Assembly: GCA_947450745.1 (NCBI GenBank)
Contig: CANFYD010000288.1
Coordinates: 1 to 5,606 of the forward strand
Direction of reading: 5' to 3'
Source: Burkholderiales bacterium
GTDB taxonomy: Bacteria > Pseudomonadota > Gammaproteobacteria > Burkholderiales > Burkholderiaceae_C
DNA: 5,606 nt
The notes under the pieces were generated by a model, which made no database searches, was not told where the DNA came from, and worked only from the letters and a program-made list of their open reading frames with translations. Below are positions 1 through 3,831 of this stretch, piece after piece. Position 1 is the stretch's first letter. The number at the start of each line of letters is the position of its first letter. The position numbers and the translations under genes were made by a program.

Positions 1-690
1 ACTCCGGTGAACGCCGTCGAACCGACGCCAGTAACCGCGAAGACAGACGCGAAGGCAGTTGCCAAACCCGCAGCCAAACGTGCAGCCAAAGCCAAAGCGG
101 TCAACCCGACCGCCGCATGGCCGCTGACCAAACCGGTCGCCAAGCCCGCCGTCAAGGCTGTGGCCAAAGCTGCCAAATCCGCCCCAGCGGCCAAAGCCAG
201 CCCGGCTGCGCCGGCACCAGCCGCTGCTTCCGCAGCCACTGCACCAGCCGCAGCTAAAAAAGTTGTTGCCAAGAAGGTCGCCACAGTCACGAGCACCGCC
301 ACGCCGTTCAGCGCCAAGCCCGCGCTGACAGCCAAGGTCGTGGAAGTGAACACCGTCGCCAAAGCCGGCGTCAAACCCGCTGTCAAGGCAGCAGCCAAAA
401 CCGCACTCAAAGTGAAGGCCGCTGCCAAACCTGCCGTCAAGCCCGGTCTGCTGGCCGACGCCAAGCCCAAGCTGAAGCTGGTGCGCGACAGTTTCACCAT
501 GCCCCGCGTTGACTTCGAGCTGATCGCGCGCTTGAAAGAGCGTGCCCTGGGCTTCAAGCGCTCCACCAAGAAGAGCGAGTTGCTGCGTGCCGGCCTGCAA
601 GCGCTGGCCTCGATGGGCGACAAGCAGTTGCAAGCTACGCTGGATGCCTTGTTGCACATCAAGACCGGCCGCCCGAAGAAGCCCGACTGA
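1..690 (+). CDS. Histone H1-like Lys/Ala-rich protein with C-terminal ribbon-helix-helix-like domain (5' partial)
   Basis: The frame is open from base 1 (Thr-Pro before the GTG at 7) with the same composition, so the gene probably begins upstream of the window and the GTG at 7 is not a convincing start. About 155 visible residues are a disordered, strongly basic tract of degenerate AKPAVKAAAK-type repeats, like the tails of histone-H1-like bacterial proteins or AlgP. From about residue 159 (counting from base 7) the character changes. A strand-like VRDSFTMP is followed by two helices (FELIARLKERALGF and KKSELLRAGLQALASM), a layout typical of ribbon-helix-helix DNA-binding folds, then a short helix and a basic end, KTGRPKKPD. 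I recall this C-terminal block as common in Burkholderiales proteins of unknown role. The likely function is nucleoid association, with the tail binding DNA non-specifically and the end domain dimerising. The tail alone could also suggest a PHA-granule protein, but the end domain does not look like a phasin. The composition and layout are seen; DNA binding is inferred. Confidence 0.8.
   Translation, partial: TPVNAVEPTPVTAKTDAKAVAKPAAKRAAKAKAVNPTAAWPLTKPVAKPAVKAVAKAAKSAPAAKASPAAPAPAAASAATAPAAAKKVVAKKVATVTSTATPFSAKPALTAKVVEVNTVAKAGVKPAVKAAAKTALKVKAAAKPAVKPGLLADAKPKLKLVRDSFTMPRVDFELIARLKERALGFKRSTKKSELLRAGLQALASMGDKQLQATLDALLHIKTGRPKKPD
61..450 (+). repeat. Degenerate GCCAAA/GCCGTCAAG repeats encoding the Lys/Ala tail
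   Basis: This is a low-complexity coding stretch built from recurring Ala-Lys, Ala-Val-Lys and Lys-Pro-Ala codon groups (GCCAAA, GTCAAG, CCCGCC). The units are irregular in length, so it is a compositional repeat and not a clean tandem array. Such tracts often vary in length between strains through recombination or slippage. Confidence 0.6.
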
Positions 691-722
691 ATCAAGTCTG
701 CCGCCGCTTGATCGGCGGTACC

Positions 723-756
723 CGAAGAGGCCAAAGTCAACGCTTTGGCCTCTTCG
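723..756 (+). terminator. Strong 14-bp perfect hairpin after the histone-like gene
   Basis: Bases 723-736 are exactly complementary to 743-756 (CGAAGAGGCCAAAG against its reverse complement), leaving a 6-nt loop, TCAACG. It lies 32 nt after the TGA at 688-690. The stem fits an intrinsic terminator, but only a few T residues follow, so it may be a weak or Rho-assisted terminator, or a stabilising 3' end. A smaller hairpin precedes it: CCGCCG at 701-706 pairs with CGGCGG at 713-718 around a 6-nt loop. Confidence 0.7.
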
Positions 757-844
757 TTGGGCGCTTGCAAAGGCGATGGGCCAGTAGGCCGGATAATCAG
801 CGATTCGCGATTAATTCCCCAGCGTCGCTCTCAAAGCACGCCAT

Positions 845-849
845 GAAGG
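845..849 (+). promoter_or_regulatory. Ribosome binding site GAAGG that fixes the TTG start at 856
   Basis: GAAGG lies 6 nt before TTG 856, which is good Shine-Dalgarno spacing. It is embedded in ATGAAGG at 843-849, so an out-of-frame ATG overlaps the ribosome binding site. I see no comparable purine-rich motif before that ATG. Confidence 0.65.
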
Positions 850-855
850 CCCCAC

Positions 856-1188
856 TTGAAAAAAACATTCAAACTGAACATCGAAGGCAAGCACCCCGAG
901 CGCTTGCTGGAAGCCACCAAACATGAAATCCGCAAGTACGTCAAACGCCAGCGGCGCGTGCCCTTGCCGGCCGGCACCAGCTTCTGGGATTTCGACTGCA
1001 AATTCGGCCCCACCGAAGCCAGCGCCGTGGTCGTCGAATTTGCCGACATCACCGACCTGATCAACGCCATCGTGGCCGACAAGGGCGACGCGTTCTACAT
1101 CGAATTGCTGGCCAAGCCGGGCGTGCGCACACCGCGTCCGCCAGCTGCAGCTGCAGCTGCAGCAACAGAGCCCGAAGAGCAGGACTGA
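856..1188 (+). CDS. DUF6172 family protein, TTG start
   Basis: The protein is a small soluble one of 110 residues with no signal peptide or membrane segment. The pattern MKKTFKLNIEGK, then HEIRKYVKRQRR, LPAGTSFWDFDCKFG and FYIELLAKPGVRTPRP matches what I recall of the DUF6172 family, whose role is unknown. The basic helix HEIRKYVKRQRR and the conserved-looking FWDFDCKFG are the notable blocks. The C-terminus (about residues 95-110) is a poly-Ala run followed by TEPEEQD and is probably variable between strains. TTG 856 is chosen for three reasons: GAAGG sits 6 nt upstream, the family-typical MKKTF begins there, and an in-frame TGA at 844-846 rules out any upstream start. The next usable in-frame start (GTG 958) would remove about a third of the protein. 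The gene stands alone between two hairpins, so it is probably monocistronic. A possible -10 (GATAAT, 792-797) lies upstream without a well-spaced -35. Family assignment is from memory of the motif pattern. Confidence 0.85.
   Translation: MKKTFKLNIEGKHPERLLEATKHEIRKYVKRQRRVPLPAGTSFWDFDCKFGPTEASAVVVEFADITDLINAIVADKGDAFYIELLAKPGVRTPRPPAAAAAAATEPEEQD
1143..1163 (+). repeat. AGCTGC hexanucleotide tandem repeat in coding sequence
   Basis: AGCTGC occurs three times in a row (1143-1160) with a partial fourth copy, encoding the poly-Ala run near the end of the DUF6172 protein. The unit is self-complementary in phase (GCAGCTGC) and its length is a multiple of three, so gain or loss of units would alter the Ala tail without shifting frame. 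Confidence 0.7.
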
Positions 1189-1200
1189 TCCCCTCGAGTA

Positions 1201-1221
1201 GCGCGGGTCCTTGGCCCGCGC
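1201..1221 (+). terminator. GC-rich hairpin after the DUF6172 gene
   Basis: GCGCGGG at 1201-1207 pairs perfectly with CCCGCGC at 1215-1221. The loop TCCTTGG can close further through a U-G and a C-G pair. It begins 12 nt after the TGA at 1186-1188. No T-tract follows, so it is a candidate weak terminator or 3'-end stabiliser and not a textbook intrinsic terminator. Confidence 0.45.
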
Positions 1222-1269
1222 CGAAGTTCGCCGCTCAACCGAACCGTTGCAGACAGGCCGACAAATCTG

Positions 1270-1285
1270 CCTGACCGCCTGACCG
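1270..1285 (+). repeat. 8-bp tandem duplication CCTGACCG x2
   Basis: Two adjacent perfect copies of CCTGACCG (1270-1277 and 1278-1285) in non-coding DNA. Two copies of 8 bp can arise by a single slippage event. Confidence 0.55.
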
Positions 1286-1380
1286 CCCGCTGGACCAGCG
1301 TGCCATCCTCACGTACCCACCGCGCAGCTCGGTAGCGCAAGCCGCTGATCTGCTCGACTTGGCAGATCGCAGCCATGGCG

Positions 1381-1400
1381 TGCCCACCACTGCCCACCAC
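1381..1400 (+). repeat. 10-bp tandem duplication TGCCCACCAC x2
   Basis: Two adjacent perfect copies of TGCCCACCAC (1381-1390 and 1391-1400). The unit length equals that of the array at 3721-3800, but the sequence is unrelated. Confidence 0.65.
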
Positions 1401-1462
1401 GATGCGGGGCAATCGCCGTGCCCCAGAAACGCCCCTTCGATCACCGGTCCCTGGCTCAACAG

Positions 1463-1479
1463 CAACGGCAACGGCAACG
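1463..1479 (+). repeat. CAACGG hexanucleotide repeat, 2.8 copies
   Basis: CAACGG is at 1463-1468 and 1469-1474, with CAACG at 1475-1479. A similar ACGGCAACGGCAAC stretch occurs inside the secretin gene near 2687, where it encodes Thr-Ala repeats. The resemblance is probably compositional. Confidence 0.55.
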
Positions 1480-1502
1480 TCAGCGCGGCATCGGCATCTT
1501 TA

Positions 1503-1530
1503 AATAAGCGGCGGCTAATGCCTCCTTATT
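1503..1530. promoter_or_regulatory. AT-rich interrupted inverted repeat, possible operator or promoter patch
   Basis: AATAAG (1503-1508) is complementary to CTTATT (1525-1530). Nested inside, GGC (1513-1515) pairs with GCC (1520-1522) around TAAT. This is the most AT-rich patch in the gap and lies about 150 bp before the secretin start, a reasonable place for regulation. There is no direct evidence that a protein binds here. Confidence 0.25.
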
Positions 1531-1593
1531 CAAGGCTCGGCGCAGCGACAGCCCATGAAAATCAGTTGAGGAAATCTCGGCTTCACACCGACG

Positions 1594-1609
1594 CTGCCTG
1601 CCTGCCTGC
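1594..1609 (+). repeat. CTGC tetranucleotide repeat, 4 copies, in the leader of the secretin gene
   Basis: Four perfect copies of CTGC (1594-1609) end 66 nt before ATG 1676. Tetranucleotide repeats near gene starts can slip and change promoter spacing or leader structure, but four copies is short for phase variation. Confidence 0.6.
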
Positions 1610-1675
1610 AAGCACCGAAAAGTGCTCTGTGAACCTGCGCAGCAGGCTACCAGACACCACTCTTCAGAAGCCCAC

Positions 1676-3721
1676 ATGACGCGCAAGCCTTGCAGAACCC
1701 CCATTCAACAGGCTAAAAATACAGCCGTCGCCTTGGCCTCAGCCGCCGCACTGCTGTGCGCTGCGCCTGTCGCCTGGGGCCAAGTGGCCGACAAGTCCTT
1801 TGCGGACATGGTGAAGCGGGTGGCGCTGATCCCGCCCGGTGAACACGCATCGGACATGCTGGCCAAGGCCGCCGTGGCGGTGAAGTTCATCCAGCAAGTT
1901 GAACTGCCGCAGGCCCATAAAGCCATCAACGAGGCGCTGCAACTCGACGCCAGAAACTCCTATCTGCATTTTCTGAATGGCTTTGTCTATCACCTGCAAG
2001 CACTGCAGGGCGACACGCAGAAAAACGAATTGGCCGTCGAGGGCTACCAGCAGGCCTTGCGCATAGACCCGGGCAACTGGATCGCGCAGGAGTTCCTGGG
2101 GCTCGCGCACATGGATCTCAAGAACTTCGAGCAAGCCCGGGCACAGTTCTCCAGCGTGCTGTTGATGTCCCCCGACAGCACGGTGTCGATCTACGGAATG
2201 ATGGTGTCGTCCTACCTGTTGGGCGACGCGGTAACCGCCTGCGCCATGGCCGACCAGTTCCGGCGCACGTCCGCCGAGACTTCCACTGAGACATCGCCCG
2301 GCTTCGTGCGCTCCAGCGTGGCCGTCTACGCGTCTTGCGGCAACTTTGAAACGGCAGAGCTGATGCGGGCCGAGTCGGTCAAGCTCAGCGGCAGCGCAGT
2401 GGATGCCCAGCGTTTGGGCCAACGGTTGGCGCAATGGAAGTCCTTTTACCGTCAGGCCAAGCTCTCGAACGGGCCTGCCGCGTCGGTGATGGCGCCCGAG
2501 CTGACTCCCGCCAGTCTGAGCAGCCCGATGGGCCAGTTGGCCTTGGACCCCGCACCTGACTACAAAGATGAGCGTTACGCGCAGGCCTTTCAGCCCGTCA
2601 GCCCGAAGGTACAGCCGGCAGCGCAGCGGGCGCGCCAAGTTGTGGAAGCGCCCGCGCCGGTGGCTGAAAGCCCAGAGTCGTCAGCCACGGCAACGGCAAC
2701 TCCAGCCGCAACACCCGCAGCAGCCGTGGCAGCAGCCCCTAGCGTGGCGAGTGACGTCCCGAGGATGGTCTTGGTCGATGTCGTGATGTTGTCGACCCAG
2801 GAGTTGATCGGCAGCTCCAAGGGCGTCAACCTGCTCAGCGCCTTGTCGCTGCAACTCGGGTCGGCCTCGCAGCCGGCCTACTCTCGGCTCACCACGTCCG
2901 AGACTTTGAACGGCGCAGCCGCCACCGTCAGCACGGCCATCACTCGCGCGGTGACGATACCGGCGCTGGCTTATTCGCTCAACATCGTCAACGCCAATAG
3001 CAGCCTCAACGAGGTGTTGGCCCGGCCCACACTGGCTGCCATGGAGGGCATGCCCTCGGAGTTCTTCTCGGGCACGAACTTGAGCGCCGGCGTGGTGTCG
3101 CTCAGCTCGCAGGGCGGCACCACCATCGTCCCACTGGACAAGCGCTTTGGCATCAAACTGGCCATCACGCCGGCCTTTTTGCCCAACGACATGATCAAGC
3201 TCAAGGTGGAAGCGCAGCGCACCGCCTTGAGCGCCTCGGCGGACAATCCCAAAGTTGCCTACCAGATCGAAATTGCCGAGACGAGCGCCAACGCCAACGT
3301 CGTCATGCAATTGGGCGACACCCTGGTCCTGAGCGGCCTGAGCGAAAAATCGTCATCCACCACGCGTGACGGCGTGCCCGTTCTGCAAGACATCCCGGTG
3401 GTCCAGTACCTGTTCTCCAGCAGCAAGACCAGCGACATTCAACGCTCGGTGCTGATCCTCATCACGCCGAGACAACCGATCTACACCTCAAAAGTTGCCC
3501 GAATTGCTGACGCGGCAGCGTCAGACGGCATGAAGTCCTGGCGCGAGCAGTTCGGGCTGGCTGGGCAGACACCCTCGAACGTCGAATCCATCTTGAACCG
3601 CCTGAAGCAGCAAGATCTGTTCCGCGAGTTCCGGCAGGGTGACGTGACCATGGAGCGCTGGGACCGGATGCGCACCACCGGCGACCGCTTGCGCGAGGCC
3701 TTGGGCTTCCTTTACTTCTGA
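1676..3721 (+). CDS. TPR-containing secretin-family outer-membrane protein
   Basis: The protein is a predicted exported one of 681 residues. ATG 1676 is preferred over the in-frame GTG 1622 because it gives a clean signal peptide: basic start, hydrophobic core at 17-33, likely cleavage AWG|Q after residue 35. A weak AGAAG (1666-1670) lies 5 nt upstream. Cys28 is not in a good lipobox, so it is probably not a lipoprotein. Residues about 60-245 are TPR-like helical repeats (AHKAINEALQLDARNSYLHFLNG; AVEGYQQALRIDPGNWIAQEFLG; FEQARAQFSSVLLMSPDS). An Ala/Pro/Gln-rich linker covers about 270-360. The secretin domain covers about 362-600: opening strand RMVLVDVVML, RPTLAAMEG (from R450) then EFFSG, KRFGIKLAITP (489-499), VPVLQDIPVVQYLF (567-580) and SVLILITPR (591-599). 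These match the PF00263 pattern of GspD, PilQ and RcpA/CpaC-type secretins. I see no N0/N1 or BON domain; TPRs take that position. A helical tail (601-681) ends in FLYF. The likely role is a multimeric outer-membrane pore or assembly platform. It is followed by another exported-protein gene 110 bp downstream. Confidence 0.85.
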   Translation: MTRKPCRTPIQQAKNTAVALASAAALLCAAPVAWGQVADKSFADMVKRVALIPPGEHASDMLAKAAVAVKFIQQVELPQAHKAINEALQLDARNSYLHFLNGFVYHLQALQGDTQKNELAVEGYQQALRIDPGNWIAQEFLGLAHMDLKNFEQARAQFSSVLLMSPDSTVSIYGMMVSSYLLGDAVTACAMADQFRRTSAETSTETSPGFVRSSVAVYASCGNFETAELMRAESVKLSGSAVDAQRLGQRLAQWKSFYRQAKLSNGPAASVMAPELTPASLSSPMGQLALDPAPDYKDERYAQAFQPVSPKVQPAAQRARQVVEAPAPVAESPESSATATATPAATPAAAVAAAPSVASDVPRMVLVDVVMLSTQELIGSSKGVNLLSALSLQLGSASQPAYSRLTTSETLNGAAATVSTAITRAVTIPALAYSLNIVNANSSLNEVLARPTLAAMEGMPSEFFSGTNLSAGVVSLSSQGGTTIVPLDKRFGIKLAITPAFLPNDMIKLKVEAQRTALSASADNPKVAYQIEIAETSANANVVMQLGDTLVLSGLSEKSSSTTRDGVPVLQDIPVVQYLFSSSKTSDIQRSVLILITPRQPIYTSKVARIADAAASDGMKSWREQFGLAGQTPSNVESILNRLKQQDLFREFRQGDVTMERWDRMRTTGDRLREALGFLYF

Positions 3722-3800
3722 CGGCAACTTTCTGCCTCTTTCGGCCTATGACGGCCGCTTAACGCCTCTTCACGCCTCTTCCGAACTCTTCCGAACGCGT
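3721..3800 (+). repeat. Eight degenerate 10-bp tandem units, consensus about NCGGCCTCTT
   Basis: Cutting the sequence into decamers from the last base of the stop codon aligns eight units: ACGGCAACTT, TCTGCCTCTT, TCGGCCTATG, ACGGCCGCTT, AACGCCTCTT, CACGCCTCTT, CCGAACTCTT, CCGAACGCGT. Most columns are conserved in six to eight units. Two perfect tandem 10-mers are embedded: ACGCCTCTTC at 3762-3781 and CTCTTCCGAA at 3776-3795. The period equals about one helical turn. CGGCC (3742-3746) and GGCCG (3753-3757) could form a short hairpin inside it. The array fills most of the gap between the secretin gene and the next start. It may be regulatory or a decaying slippage product. Confidence 0.75.
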
Positions 3801-3831
3801 CCCACACATCCAACCCTTGACGAAAAAAACA

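Larger units (their letters stand above)
1189..1675. other. Intergenic region of about 490 bp without a supportable gene
   Basis: Open frames exist on both strands (for example minus 1235-1477 and plus 1359-1679), but none has a ribosome binding site plus a recognisable protein pattern, and they overlap one another or the neighbouring genes. The region holds the hairpin at 1201-1221, four short perfect tandem duplications, and an AT-rich inverted repeat around 1503-1530. The promoter of the secretin gene should lie here, but I could not find a -35/-10 pair with good spacing. Confidence 0.6.

Noticed and set aside
765..797. Sigma-70-like promoter TTGCAA / GATAAT before the DUF6172 gene
   Set aside because: The spacing is 21 nt, too long for a confident promoter. 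Only the -10-like GATAAT is mentioned in the gene entry.
1235..1477. Possible decayed minus-strand gene in the 1189-1675 gap, with plausible-looking pieces split between two frames (also 1095-1412)
   Set aside because: The pieces (PLLLSQGPVIEGAFLGHGD in one frame, QISGLRYRAARWVREDGTL in the other) could hint at a frameshifted remnant. I recognise no family, the 1095-1412 frame overlaps the DUF6172 gene, and one frame has no better claim than another.
1622..1675. GTG 1622 as start of the secretin gene
   Set aside because: It would add 18 polar residues ahead of a good signal peptide and has no convincing ribosome binding site. ATG 1676 explains the N-terminus better.
1739..2638. 299-codon open frame on the minus strand
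   Set aside because: Antisense to the TPR part of the secretin gene, with no start context and an Arg/His/Gly-rich shadow composition.
2681..3310. 209-codon open frame on the minus strand
   Set aside because: Antisense to the secretin domain, whose plus-strand motifs are clear. The minus translation is low-complexity.
3817..3822. TTGACG as a -35 element before the downstream exported-protein gene
   Set aside because: It ends only 9 nt before the ATG, leaving no room for a spacer, a -10 and a leader.
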